Shown: positions 18,031 to 26,605 of the stretch, piece after piece
Layout of the letters: each line of letters begins with the position of its first letter
Numbering within the stretch: position 1 is the first letter of the stretch
NCBI GenBank assembly: GCA_029933365.1
Contig: JAOZOH010000002.1
Coordinates: 1-64,000 of the forward strand
Direction of reading: 5' to 3'
DNA from: Desulfuromusa sp.
Lineage (GTDB): Bacteria; Desulfobacterota; Desulfuromonadia; Desulfuromonadales; Geopsychrobacteraceae
DNA length: 64,000 bases
The notes under the pieces: generated by a model
Seen by the model: only the letters and a program-made list of their open reading frames with translations
Databases searched by the model: none
What the model was told of the DNA's origin: nothing
Position numbers and translations under genes: made by a program

Positions 18031-19137
18031 ATGAAAAACGGTGATTTAAATGATCTGCGACAACAGATTGACCTGATTGATAACCAGATTCTGGATCTCC
18101 TTAATCAGCGGGCTAATGTAGCTATTGCTGTAGGTAAGGCCAAGGAAGGGAGTGAGAAATCATTCTATGTGCCGAGCCGGGAAAAAGCAATTTACGAACG
18201 GTTAACCGCAAAAAATCCTGGTCCATTCCCCAATGAAGCGGTTTGTAAGGTTTTTCGTGAGATTATTTCGGCTTCCTTAAATATGGAAATGCCGATGCAA
18301 GTGGCCTTTTTGGGTCCCCAATCGACATTTACCCACATGGCGGCAATGTTGCAATTCGGTTTGTCTGCACAGCTGGTTCCTTTGAAGAGTATTCCAGCTG
18401 TTTTTGAAGAGGTTGAACGGGGGCGGGCTCAATATGGAGTGGTTCCGGTTGAAAACTCAACCGAGGGCGTTGTCAATCACACTCTGGATATGTTTTTTGA
18501 GTCCGAACTACAGATGATTGCTGAGATTATGCTGGAAATTTCTCATAACCTCCTTTCAAAGTCGGGTGATATCGGGCAGATCAAGAAAATTGTTTCCCAT
18601 CCGCAACCTTTAGCGCAGTGCCGACACTGGCTTGAAACCAATATGCCAGATATGCCATTACTTGATGTGGCCAGTACTGCCGCCGCTGCCCAAATGGCTG
18701 CCGAAGATGGATCTGTGGCAGCGATTGCCAGTCATGCAGCGGCAGTTCAATATAACCTGCAAGTTGTTAAAGCTAAAATTGAAGACAACCCGCATAACTT
18801 TACCCGGTTTCTGGTGATCGGTAAGAAAACTCCAGAAAAGAGTGGAGCAGACAAAACTTCAATCATGTTCAGTGTCAAGGATGAACCGGGAATTCTCTAT
18901 CGCATGCTTGAGCCATTCAGTAAGCGCGGGATCAATCTGGCCAAGATTGAGAGTCGGCCGATGAAGCAGAAAGCCTGGGAGTATATTTTCTTCCTTGATT
19001 TGATCGGCCATGTTGATGATCTGGAAATTTCGGCTGCGGTCGAGGAATTGCGTAGCCATTGCCATTTTCTCAAGATTCTTGGTTCCTACCCGATAGCCCG
19101 AAATGAAAGTTCAATGGGGGATAGCGCTCATGTCTGA
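18031..19137 (+). CDS. pheA: Bifunctional chorismate mutase / prephenate dehydratase
   Basis: This enzyme converts chorismate through prephenate to phenylpyruvate, the phenylalanine branch. Residues about 5-85 are an AroQ-type chorismate mutase (LRQQIDLIDNQILDLLNQRANVA). Residues about 95-270 are prephenate dehydratase (GPQSTFTHMAA, VPVENSTEGVVNHTLD, NFTRFLVIGK with the catalytic Thr-Arg-Phe). Residues about 280-365 form an ACT domain with ESRPMKQKAWEYIFFLD, the likely phenylalanine-binding feedback site. The product is 368 residues, near the usual length. It overlaps tyrA by eight bases and begins the aromatic amino acid operon pheA-tyrA-aroA. Confidence 0.95.
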   Translation: MKNGDLNDLRQQIDLIDNQILDLLNQRANVAIAVGKAKEGSEKSFYVPSREKAIYERLTAKNPGPFPNEAVCKVFREIISASLNMEMPMQVAFLGPQSTFTHMAAMLQFGLSAQLVPLKSIPAVFEEVERGRAQYGVVPVENSTEGVVNHTLDMFFESELQMIAEIMLEISHNLLSKSGDIGQIKKIVSHPQPLAQCRHWLETNMPDMPLLDVASTAAAAQMAAEDGSVAAIASHAAAVQYNLQVVKAKIEDNPHNFTRFLVIGKKTPEKSGADKTSIMFSVKDEPGILYRMLEPFSKRGINLAKIESRPMKQKAWEYIFFLDLIGHVDDLEISAAVEELRSHCHFLKILGSYPIARNESSMGDSAHV

Positions 19138-19999
19138 CAATATTTTGATTCCCCGTTTAGCGATTATGGGTGTTGGCTTGATCGGCGGGTCGCTCGCTCT
19201 GGCTCTGAAGGGAGCTGGCGCTGTTGGTGATGTTGTTGGTTGCGGGCGGGGAAAACCAAATCTGGAGAAAGCCATTGAACTTGGGGTGATCGATTCTTAT
19301 TGCCGTGATCCCCGTGAAGCCGTTGAAAATGCTGATGTCATCTTTCTGGCTACACCGGTTAAAACACTGGGAACTGTTACACAGCAGTGCCTGCCCGGTT
19401 TAAAGCCTGGAGCAATCATTACCGATGGGGGCAGTGTAAAAGGAGGGGTGGCCAGAACGATTGAACCGATGCTGCCAAAAGGGAACCATTTTGTTCCGGG
19501 ACATCCGATTGCCGGTACTGAGAACAGTGGTGTTGAGGCGGCATTTTCAAGTCTCTATCACGGTAAACGGTGTATTTTGACACCAACAGAAAATACTGAT
19601 CCACAAGCCCTTGAACTGGTCGAACAGATGTGGCGAACAGTCGGCAGTGATGTGGTACGAATGCCGTTGGAAAAGCACGATAAGATTCTCGCTGCAATTA
19701 GTCATCTGCCGCATATGGTCGCTTATTCCTTGGTTAATGCGGTTGGATCCTATGATCATTATGAAGAGAATATCCTTGAATATTCGGCTGGAGGGTTTCG
19801 GGATTTTACCCGGATAGCATCTTCCGATCCAACCATGTGGCGGGATATCGCGGAAACCAATCGTGATGCTTTACTGGAAATGATAGAGCAGTTTGAGAAC
19901 TCTCTTGCTGAATTGAAAGCAGATATTGCCGAGGGGAATGGGGAAAAATTGTTTGAGTTTTTCCTACGATCCAAACAACTTCGGGATGCAATTCTGTAA
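19130..19999 (+). CDS. tyrA: Prephenate dehydrogenase
   Basis: TyrA oxidises and decarboxylates prephenate (or arogenate) towards tyrosine using NAD(P). I choose ATG 19130, which overlaps the pheA stop as ATGTCTGA and has GGGGGAT seven bases upstream. That gives 289 residues; an in-frame codon at 19103 would add nine residues inside pheA. A Rossmann motif GVGLIGGSLALALKGAG opens the protein. GHPIAGTENSGVEAA (substrate site, with the catalytic histidine) and GGFRDFTRIASSDPTMWRDI in the helical domain follow. It has no fused chorismate mutase or ACT domain. Confidence 0.93.
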   Translation: MSDNILIPRLAIMGVGLIGGSLALALKGAGAVGDVVGCGRGKPNLEKAIELGVIDSYCRDPREAVENADVIFLATPVKTLGTVTQQCLPGLKPGAIITDGGSVKGGVARTIEPMLPKGNHFVPGHPIAGTENSGVEAAFSSLYHGKRCILTPTENTDPQALELVEQMWRTVGSDVVRMPLEKHDKILAAISHLPHMVAYSLVNAVGSYDHYEENILEYSAGGFRDFTRIASSDPTMWRDIAETNRDALLEMIEQFENSLAELKADIAEGNGEKLFEFFLRSKQLRDAIL

Positions 20000-20026
20000 A
20001 CTATTCGTAGCAGTCCAGCAAAAACA

Positions 20027-20120
20027 GGACTGTCCCCGTATGGGGGCTGTCCCAAGCTTTTGTGGTGTTAACCACTGCCATTCCATAGCCCGTAAACACT
20101 GGGGACAGTCCCGCGTTTAC
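20027..20120. repeat. GGGACTGTCCC palindromic repeat between tyrA and aroA
   Basis: GGACTGTCCCC/GGGGGCTGTCCC (20027-20053) and GTAAAC...GGGGACAGTCCC...GTTTAC (20092-20120) repeat the words seen at 74-187 in the same order-type arrangement. The element fills most of the tyrA-aroA gap. It ends 22 bases before the aroA ATG and so lies in the operon's leader RNA for aroA. Confidence 0.75.
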
Positions 20121-20142
20121 TAATTCAAGGATAATTATTCTG

Positions 20143-21453
20143 ATGCATAAAATAGAATCCAGAACCATTGTGCCTGCTACGGGCTTGCGTGGGGAATTTG
20201 TTGTTCCCGGGGATAAATCAATTTCTCATCGTGCCATCATGTTTGCTTCTCTTGCCGAGGGGGAAAGCCGAATCCGGGGGCTTTTACGTGGAGAAGATTG
20301 CCTGTCAACACTGAAAGCTTTTCAAAGTTTGGGAATTGATGTTGTTGAAAAAGCTGATGATGAATTGATAGTCCACGGCTATGGGCTGGGTGGCTTGCAG
20401 GAACCAACCGATGTGGTCGATTGTGGCAACTCGGGCACTACAATGCGCCTGATGAGTGGAATCCTGGCAGCACAGCCGTTTTTTTCGGTATTAACCGGGG
20501 ATCAATATCTGCGTAAAAGACCGATGGGGAGAATCATTAATCCATTAACAGCAATGGGGGCAAAAATCCTTGGGAGAGATGATAATTCCAAGGCGCCACT
20601 GGCAATTGATGGAGGTGGGTTGCATTCCACGGAATATCATTCACCGATTGCGAGTGCCCAGGTGAAGTCGGCACTGCTCCTTGCTGGTATGCAGGTCGAA
20701 GGGACAACCACGGTTTGTGAACCGCACCTGTCACGGGATCATAGTGAACGGATGTTACGTTATTTCGGGGCGGATCTGGAATCTTTTTCCGGAGGGGCCA
20801 GAGTGACAGGACGGGTCCAGTTAGAAGGGCGTGATGTTGAAATTCCGGGTGATATTTCATCGGCAGCCTTTTTTCTGGTCGCTGGGTTGATTGTCCCCGA
20901 TTCTGAACTGTTGCTGAAAAACGTCGGAGTGAACCCGACCCGGTGCGGTATTATCGATATTTTACAACAGATGGGTGGCTCTATCGAACTGATAAACCGG
21001 CGCGAACTCTCAGGTGAGCCGGTTGCTGATCTGTTGGTCAAAAGTAGTGACTTGTGTGGTATTGAAATTGGTGGGAATCTGATCCCTAGAGCCATCGATG
21101 AATTTCCAGTTGTCAGTGTGGCCGCAGCTTTTGCTGAGGGGGTGACAACAATTCATGACGCTAAAGAACTACGCGTTAAAGAAACTGATCGCATTGCTGC
21201 CATGTGTGAAAGCTTGGGAGCAATGGGAGCAGAAATAGAACCGTTGGATGATGGAATGCGGATTGTTGGTGGGAAAACCTTGCGTGGTGGAAAAGTCAAC
21301 TCGTTCGGCGATCATCGAATTGCCATGAGCATGGCGATTGCGGCGTTGGGTTCTGCAACAGAGGTCGAAATTAAAGATACCTCTTGCACCGAAACTTCAT
21401 TTCCAGGTTTCTGGGATTTGTTAACTTTGATATCCAAGGATAACTTAAGTTGA
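20143..21453 (+). CDS. aroA: 3-phosphoshikimate 1-carboxyvinyltransferase (EPSP synthase)
   Basis: AroA joins phosphoenolpyruvate and shikimate-3-phosphate, the sixth shikimate step. The 436-residue protein shows GDKSISHRAIMFASLAEG (about 23-40), DCGNSGTTMRLMSGILA (phosphate site), KRPMGRIINPL, SAQVKSALLLAG, GDISSAAFFLVAG, LRVKETDRIAAM and GDHRIAMSMAIAAL. All expected catalytic blocks are present. CAAGGA precedes the ATG. The stop overlaps the TTG start of cmk. The chain pheA-tyrA-aroA-cmk makes a compact unit for aromatic amino acids. Confidence 0.96.
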   Translation: MHKIESRTIVPATGLRGEFVVPGDKSISHRAIMFASLAEGESRIRGLLRGEDCLSTLKAFQSLGIDVVEKADDELIVHGYGLGGLQEPTDVVDCGNSGTTMRLMSGILAAQPFFSVLTGDQYLRKRPMGRIINPLTAMGAKILGRDDNSKAPLAIDGGGLHSTEYHSPIASAQVKSALLLAGMQVEGTTTVCEPHLSRDHSERMLRYFGADLESFSGGARVTGRVQLEGRDVEIPGDISSAAFFLVAGLIVPDSELLLKNVGVNPTRCGIIDILQQMGGSIELINRRELSGEPVADLLVKSSDLCGIEIGGNLIPRAIDEFPVVSVAAAFAEGVTTIHDAKELRVKETDRIAAMCESLGAMGAEIEPLDDGMRIVGGKTLRGGKVNSFGDHRIAMSMAIAALGSATEVEIKDTSCTETSFPGFWDLLTLISKDNLS

Positions 21454-22154
21454 ATAAAAAACTGATTATCGCAATTGATGGTCCGTCTGGTGCGGGGAAA
21501 AGTACTTTAAGTAAAGCACTGGCGAAAAAGCTTGGCTACTTGAATATCGATACTGGGGCGATGTACCGTTCCGTTGCATTTCTAGCTAAGCAACAGGGAA
21601 TAGATGCTTATAACAATGCAGATTTAAGGGAACTCTGTGCCAATCTAACTATTGAGTTTGTGCGTAGTAATGGAAATGAGCGGGTCCTGGCCAATGGCGC
21701 GGATATTTCGGCGGAGATACGCTCACCAGAGGTCAGTTTGTTGACCGCTCAGGTGGCTGCCAGTCCTGCTGTGCGCGAAGCGCTGGTGCGACTCCAGCGT
21801 GAAATGGGGGAAGACGGTGGTGTTGTCCTTGAGGGACGGGATATCGGCACATTTGTATTTCCCTATGCAGATGTTAAGTTCTTTCTCTCTGCAACAGCGG
21901 CAGAGAGAGGCCGTCGCCGCTATGAAGAATTGTTGCTTAAGGGAATTGATGTTGACCTGCAACAAACCATTGCTGAGGTTGAAGCTCGTGATGCGGCGGA
22001 TACGGCTCGATCTCTTGCTCCGCTGATGCAGGCAGACGATGCAGTGCTTGTCGATTCTACGCGGTTATCAATAGATGACGTTCTTCAAGAAATGTTGCTC
22101 GTTGTTAAAGATAGAGAAGCAAACTTGCTGTCTAAAAAGAGAATAACTACTTGA
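21450..22154 (+). CDS. cmk: Cytidylate kinase
   Basis: Cmk phosphorylates CMP and dCMP with ATP. The 234-residue product begins at a TTG that overlaps the aroA stop, with AAGGA upstream. Motifs are the P-loop GPSGAGKSTLSKAL (residues 10-23), LNIDTGAMYRSVA, VVLEGRDIGTFVFPYADVKFFL and RDAADTARSLAPL with the lid arginines. In Geobacter I recall ispH between cmk and rpsA; here cmk is followed directly by rpsA. Confidence 0.95.
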   Translation: MNKKLIIAIDGPSGAGKSTLSKALAKKLGYLNIDTGAMYRSVAFLAKQQGIDAYNNADLRELCANLTIEFVRSNGNERVLANGADISAEIRSPEVSLLTAQVAASPAVREALVRLQREMGEDGGVVLEGRDIGTFVFPYADVKFFLSATAAERGRRRYEELLLKGIDVDLQQTIAEVEARDAADTARSLAPLMQADDAVLVDSTRLSIDDVLQEMLLVVKDREANLLSKKRITT

Positions 22155-22260
22155 TAAATATTGGTTTGTTTTTTCTTGAGGGCTGTGCTAACTTGCGCAG
22201 TCTCAATTTGAGCTCGCCGTCGAGAGGCGTCGGGAAATTCGCAAGGGGGTCACATCTCCA

Positions 22261-23979
22261 ATGGTAGAAGATAAAGACATGCAAGACGAAGAAGAAATGG
22301 AATTAGAAGAGGGCGAGGAAAGCTTTGAGGAACTGCTGAAGGATTATGAACAGGGCGGTTTGGAACTAAAGCGCAACGATGTCGTGCAAGGAACAATTGT
22401 GCAGGTTAATCCTGACTCGGTTGTTGTCGACGTTGGTTACAAGTCGGAGGGTGTTATATCCCTGCGTGAGTTTGCCGATGAAAAAGGGGAGATAAACGTT
22501 AAAGTTGGTGATGTTTATGATGTCCTGTTTGGCGGCGGCGAAAGTGACAGTGGTCTGATTGTCCTTTCGAAAGAGAAAGCTGATCGGCAGAAAATCTGGA
22601 ATTCTCTTGAAGAGGATGCCGTGGTTGAGGGTCGGATTATCAGTCGTATCAAGGGCGGTTTGTCTGTTGATATCGGCGTTAATGCGTTCTTGCCAGGATC
22701 TCAGGTGGATCTGCGCCCCGTTCGGAACCTTGATAAGGTGATCGGGCAAAGCTTTGATTTCAAGATCATTAAACTGAACAAAAGACGTGGCAACATTGTC
22801 CTGTCGCGGCGAGTTCTGCTTGAAACAGAGAGAGAATCTCAACGCACTGATACCTTGACAACGTTGGAAGAAAATCAGGTTGTTGAGGGTATTGTTAAGA
22901 ACCTGACTGATTATGGTGCATTTATTGACCTTGGCGGTATTGATGGTTTGTTGCATATCACCGATATGTCTTGGGGACGCGTCAAGCATCCATCTGACAT
23001 TTTGGCCGTTGGTGACAAGATTAATGTCAAGGTTCTCAAATTTGATAAAGAGAAAGAACGTGTCTCTCTGGGTCTTAAGCAGATTGCTCCTGATCCATGG
23101 TTGGATGTTCAGAACAAGTATCCAATTGAGACCAAGGTGACTGGTAAAGTTGTCAGCTTGACCGATTATGGTGCATTTATTGAGTTGGAAGAAGGCGTTG
23201 AAGGCTTGATTCATGTTTCTGAAATGAGCTGGACCAAGCGGGTTAAACATCCCAATAAAGTTCTCTCAATCGGTGATGATGTTGAATCCGTTGTGTTGGC
23301 ACTCGATACCGACAACCGCCGTATCTCTCTCGGATTGAAACAGATCGAGCCGAACCCCTGGGATGTTATCGGTGAGAAGTTCCCGATTGGTACAATTATT
23401 GAGGGTCAGGTTAAAAATATTACTGATTTCGGCATCTTCGTTGGCGTCGATGAGGGGATAGACGGTCTGGTTCACATCTCCGATCTTTCTTGGACCAAAC
23501 GGATCAAGCATCCTTCGGAAGCCTATAAAAAGGGCGATCTGGTCAAGGCCGTTGTGCTGAATATTGACCGTGATAATGAGCGCTTCTCCCTTGGCTTGAA
23601 GCAACTGAATACTGACCCATGGGAAACTGTACCAACACGCTACGCTCGTGGAACTATAGTCCACGGCAAGGTGACTTCGGTGACCGATTTCGGTATCTTT
23701 ATTGAGCTGGAAGAGGGCATTGAAGGTTTGATCCACGTTTCTGAATTGAGCAAGGAAAAGATCGACAGTCCAAAAGATTTTGCCGAAGTTGGCACTGAAC
23801 TGGAAGCTGCGGTTCTACAGGTTGATACAGTAGATCGGAAAATTGCTCTGTCGGTCAAAAATCTTGATGTGCAGAAAGAAAAAGCAGAAGTTAACGAATT
23901 TATGGGCGCACAAAAAACAGCAACATCAAATCTTGGTGATTTGCTGAAAGGTGCCATGGATCGTAAGTCTGACGATTAG
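22261..23979 (+). CDS. rpsA: 30S ribosomal protein S1
   Basis: S1 binds mRNA leaders on the 30S subunit. The 572-residue protein has an acidic start and six S1 (OB-fold) repeats of about 85 residues. The repeats are recognisable by returning phrases such as VTDYGAFIDLGGIDGLLHITDMSW, LTDYGAFIELEEGVEGLIHVSEMSW (shown here only in part), KHPSE, and VSLGLKQI before NPW or DPW. An AAGGGGG site lies before ATG 22261. The near-identical repeats also create long open frames on the other strand, which are artefacts. A strong terminator follows the gene. Confidence 0.96.
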   Translation: MVEDKDMQDEEEMELEEGEESFEELLKDYEQGGLELKRNDVVQGTIVQVNPDSVVVDVGYKSEGVISLREFADEKGEINVKVGDVYDVLFGGGESDSGLIVLSKEKADRQKIWNSLEEDAVVEGRIISRIKGGLSVDIGVNAFLPGSQVDLRPVRNLDKVIGQSFDFKIIKLNKRRGNIVLSRRVLLETERESQRTDTLTTLEENQVVEGIVKNLTDYGAFIDLGGIDGLLHITDMSWGRVKHPSDILAVGDKINVKVLKFDKEKERVSLGLKQIAPDPWLDVQNKYPIETKVTGKVVSLTDYGAFIELEEGVEGLIHVSEMSWTKRVKHPNKVLSIGDDVESVVLALDTDNRRISLGLKQIEPNPWDVIGEKFPIGTIIEGQVKNITDFGIFVGVDEGIDGLVHISDLSWTKRIKHPSEAYKKGDLVKAVVLNIDRDNERFSLGLKQLNTDPWETVPTRYARGTIVHGKVTSVTDFGIFIELEEGIEGLIHVSELSKEKIDSPKDFAEVGTELEAAVLQVDTVDRKIALSVKNLDVQKEKAEVNEFMGAQKTATSNLGDLLKGAMDRKSDD

Positions 23980-23999
23980 CTTGTTGTTAAACCTTAATT

Positions 24000-24031
24000 G
24001 GGGCTCTTGTTAACGCAGGAGCCCCTTTTTT
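24000..24031 (+). terminator. Rho-independent terminator behind rpsA, abutting the sppA start
   Basis: The stem GGGGCTC (24000-24006) / GAGCCCC (24019-24025) is followed by six T. The T-run ends two bases before the TTG at 24033 that could start sppA, and the AGGAG inside the 3' arm (24017-24021) is the only Shine-Dalgarno-like site near it. Confidence 0.85.
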
Positions 24032-24032
24032 A

Positions 24033-24932
24033 TTGGCTGAAATGAAAAAACGTCCTTTTTTAATAGCATCCCTTACTGTTGCTAGCATTTTTATATTTTT
24101 TTTGTTGGTTATTTTTACTGCAGGGATGTTTCGTAGTGGTTCTGTTGTCGTATCTGTCGGTGATAAACTTGGTGTTCTTGAAGTTGAAGGCCCCATCGTT
24201 GATGCACGGCGGATGATTGAGCAGATTAAAGAATTCCGGGATCACAGTAATATTAAAGCCGTTGTCCTGCGGATTGATTCTCCTGGGGGTGGCGTTGGCC
24301 CATCGCAAGAGATTTATGCCGAACTTCTGCGCCTAGCTGAAGAGAAGCCACTGGTTGTTTCAATGGGTTCAGTTGCCGCTTCAGGGGGATATTATCTGGC
24401 AGTTGCAGGTGAACGCATATTTGCGAATCCTGGCACAATTACGGGGAGCATTGGCGTTATCATGTCTTTTCCCAACTATCAGGAGTTGATGGGGAAGGTC
24501 GGGATTCAGACTGAAGTTGTTAAAAGTGGACGGTTTAAAGATATTGGTTCAGCAACTCGAACATTTTCTGAAGCAGATCGAGGCTTGCTGCAGGAGATGA
24601 TTGACGATGTTCATCAGCAGTTTGTCGAAGCTATCAGTGTTGGACGGCATATGCCAGTTGATAGACTTCAACCTTTTGTGGATGGTCGAATTTTTACTGG
24701 TCGTCAAGCTAAGGAGGTTGGTTTGATTGACGAACTTGGTACTCTAAGCGATGCAATCAAATATGCTGCTTCCGTTGCAGGCATTGATGATGACCCAGAT
24801 TTGGTTTATCCTGAACCTGAGAAAATAAATTTAATCGACCGATATTTGCAAAGTGCTGTGAGTCGCTACCTTGGAGTCAATCTCAAAATAAATAAAACGA
24901 TCGGTCCGCAGTATCTTTGGAATGGCTATTGA
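24033..24932 (+). CDS. sppA: Signal peptide peptidase SppA (S49 protease)
   Basis: SppA is an inner-membrane serine protease that degrades cleaved signal peptides. The 299-residue single-domain form has an N-terminal membrane helix (about residues 8-31). It then has VVLRIDSPGGGVGPSQEIY, VSMGSVAASGGYYLAVAG (nucleophilic serine in AASGGYY), GTITGSIGVIM, and VKSGRFKDIGSATR with the lysine expected for the Ser/Lys dyad. The start is uncertain: TTG 24033 is 11 bases from an AGGAG lying inside the rpsA terminator stem, while ATG 24042 lacks any site. Expression may thus depend on read-through from rpsA. Confidence 0.92.
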   Translation: MAEMKKRPFLIASLTVASIFIFFLLVIFTAGMFRSGSVVVSVGDKLGVLEVEGPIVDARRMIEQIKEFRDHSNIKAVVLRIDSPGGGVGPSQEIYAELLRLAEEKPLVVSMGSVAASGGYYLAVAGERIFANPGTITGSIGVIMSFPNYQELMGKVGIQTEVVKSGRFKDIGSATRTFSEADRGLLQEMIDDVHQQFVEAISVGRHMPVDRLQPFVDGRIFTGRQAKEVGLIDELGTLSDAIKYAASVAGIDDDPDLVYPEPEKINLIDRYLQSAVSRYLGVNLKINKTIGPQYLWNGY

Positions 24933-25050
24933 TGGTGTGTGTTGCAAAGAGGTTCTACTCTGGTGTTGTAGAATGAGATTGTGCTTAACTATTGGATAGT
25001 TTGGTTGAATCGTAACTCATTATGATTTATGAAATGTGTGGAAGGTTAAG

Positions 25051-25329
25051 ATGACAAAAAGTGAATTAATTGAGCAGCTTACAGATGGGCATGAACTTCT
25101 TAATAAAAAAGATGCCGAAATGGTCATAAATTTAATTTTTGGCGGGATTGGTACTGCACTTGCCCAAGGGGAGAGGGTCGAAATTCGAGGGTTTGGCTCA
25201 TTTTCAGTGCGGGAGCGGGATGCTCGTGAAGCAAGGAATCCCAAAAGTGGTGAAGTGGTTGAGATTCCATCACGGAAAACCCCCTTTTTTAAGACTGGTA
25301 AGGAGCTTCGTGAGCGGGTTGACGAGTAG
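25051..25329 (+). CDS. ihfB: Integration host factor beta-type DNA-bending protein
   Basis: The 92-residue protein starts at ATG 25051 (GGAAGG seven bases before) and matches the HU/IHF fold. MTKSELIEQL opens it, VEIRGFGSFSVRERDAREARN forms the beta arm, and RNPKSGEVVEIPSRKTPFFKTGKELRERV is the typical arm tip and C-terminus of IHF-beta. It bends DNA at specific sites and supports sigma-54 promoters and recombination. The pairing with the sigma-54 region at 34 kb is only suggestive. It ends 28 bases before a bidirectional terminator. Confidence 0.9.
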   Translation: MTKSELIEQLTDGHELLNKKDAEMVINLIFGGIGTALAQGERVEIRGFGSFSVRERDAREARNPKSGEVVEIPSRKTPFFKTGKELRERVDE

Positions 25330-25357
25330 TTTTGTGTGAACAATGGAGAGAGAAAAG

Positions 25358-25392
25358 AAAAAGGCTCTGAAATTATCTCAGAGCCTTTTTTA
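25358..25392. terminator. Bidirectional rho-independent terminator shared by ihfB and 6S RNA
   Basis: The stem AAAAAGGCTCTGA (25358-25370) / TCAGAGCCTTTTT (25378-25390) has a seven-base loop. Runs of T follow it on both strands, so it can stop ihfB transcription from the left and the 6S RNA from the right. Confidence 0.9.
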
Positions 25393-25399
25393 TGAATTG

Positions 25400-25590
25400 T
25401 TCTCCGGGATGCCGGTGCGACTCTGTACGGATGACCTGAAGAAAAAGTTTGTCTACGGAAAAAATTTTAGGCGTCCTGCTCGTGGGCAGGCGTGCTCACC
25501 ATCTCTTCACGCACTGACAGGTCAGTAAAAACGTTGGTCAAGGGATTAGAACCACCCCATGCACCCCAGAAATTCAAAGATCTTATTTGT
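25400..25590 (-). ncRNA. ssrS: 6S RNA
   Basis: Read on the minus strand, the RNA has the 6S layout. The 5' end TTTCTGGGGTGC pairs with the 3' end GGCATCCCGGAGAA. The conserved GATGGTGAGCACGCCTGCCC stretch continues through a C-rich/G-rich helix into GACGCCTAAAA, as in the E. coli GGTTGGTGAGCATGCT...GAAGCCTTAAAA region. The 3' part CACCGGCATC matches GCGGCGGCATC. 6S RNA mimics an open promoter and holds sigma-70 RNA polymerase in stationary phase. It has its own promoter (25597-25624) and ends in the shared terminator. The exact 5' end is estimated from the promoter. Confidence 0.85.
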
Positions 25591-25596
25591 AGGTGT

Positions 25597-25624
25597 ATAG
25601 TAACAATTTCACGATCTAAGTCAA
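25597..25624 (-). promoter_or_regulatory. Promoter of the 6S RNA gene
   Basis: On the minus strand, TTGACT (25624-25619) and TACTAT (25602-25597) are 16 bases apart. This predicts transcription start near 25590, just before the conserved 6S 5' segment. Confidence 0.6.
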
Positions 25625-25678
25625 GTATAAAATTAAATAATATAAATACTATATCTTAATATACGGACATCTGAACCT

Positions 25679-26605
25679 ATGAAGTGGACAATCCACCGTT
25701 TACAGGTAACGTCTGAAATGTCTCGTCAGAGGCTTGATCAATACATGTCTCAATCATCAATTGACTTATCCCGAACTCAGGCAAAGAAAATTATTGATCT
25801 TGGTGGGGTTCATATTAATGGTAGAAGGATCAGGAGTTGTTCTACCACAGTTCATCGTGGTGATTCGGTAGAGGTGTATATTGATCAGTTACCGTTAGAC
25901 CCGTATCGGCTAACCGAACAAGATATATTGTTTCAGGATCAATATATTATTGCTATAAATAAGCCAGCGTTAGTCGATACCCAGCCAACCCATGCGCGTT
26001 TCAAGGGGACTCTGTATGAAGCCCTGCAATGGCACTTGAAGGATCCGTTTAGACCACACCTGAAAGCGAATATTGGAATGGTTCAGCGTTTGGATCGAGG
26101 GACGTCCGGGATTATTGTTTTTTCTATTCATCCTCGGGCACATAAGGAGATGACGCGGATTTTTCTGGAACATGATATCAAGAAGGAATATCTTGCCCTG
26201 GTGCAAGGAGAACCGGAACAAAATCAGGGAGAAATTAGGTCTTTTCTAGCTCGGTCACGTAAGGAAAATCGGGTTAAATCGGTTGAAAAGGGTGGTAAGG
26301 AAGCTATTACCAGATTCCAGGTGCTGGAAAAACTGGTTAATTATTCATTGTTGAACGTTGAAATATTAACAGGTCGTTCCCATCAGATCCGTACCCATAT
26401 GTCAGAGCAGAATTGTCCGTTAGTGGGTGACGAGCGCTACGGTGGGATTTCATTTGTCACGGGAATGAAAATATTACGACCATTTCTCCATGCTGAAAAA
26501 CTCACTTTTCAGCACCCTGTACTGAACAAGACTCTGGACTTTACAGCTCCAGTACCGGAAGATATGCTGACAGTTATAAACGAGCTGAGGAAAAATATTG
26601 CATGA
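25679..26605 (+). CDS. RluA/RluD-family 23S/tRNA pseudouridine synthase
   Basis: The 308-residue protein has an N-terminal S4 RNA-binding domain (about 15-75: SRQRLDQYMSQSSIDLSRTQAKKIIDLGGVHING, given here as the family pattern in pieces). The catalytic domain follows, with MVQRLDRGTSGIIVFS containing the active-site aspartate, KEYLALVQG, and LLNVEILTGRSHQIRTHM near the end. The family isomerises uridine in rRNA or tRNA; the target base cannot be assigned. It is divergent from the 6S RNA gene. Its stop overlaps the lgt start as ATGA, so the two are coupled. Confidence 0.9.
   Translation: MKWTIHRLQVTSEMSRQRLDQYMSQSSIDLSRTQAKKIIDLGGVHINGRRIRSCSTTVHRGDSVEVYIDQLPLDPYRLTEQDILFQDQYIIAINKPALVDTQPTHARFKGTLYEALQWHLKDPFRPHLKANIGMVQRLDRGTSGIIVFSIHPRAHKEMTRIFLEHDIKKEYLALVQGEPEQNQGEIRSFLARSRKENRVKSVEKGGKEAITRFQVLEKLVNYSLLNVEILTGRSHQIRTHMSEQNCPLVGDERYGGISFVTGMKILRPFLHAEKLTFQHPVLNKTLDFTAPVPEDMLTVINELRKNIA

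Noticed and set aside
22366..23250. Long open frame (294 codons) on the minus strand
   Set aside because: It is entirely antisense to the S1 repeats of rpsA, and its length comes from the repeated codon pattern of that gene.
25343..25528. Open frame of 61 codons on the + strand
   Set aside because: It lies over the shared terminator and antisense to the conserved 6S RNA, has no ribosome site and a composition unlike protein.
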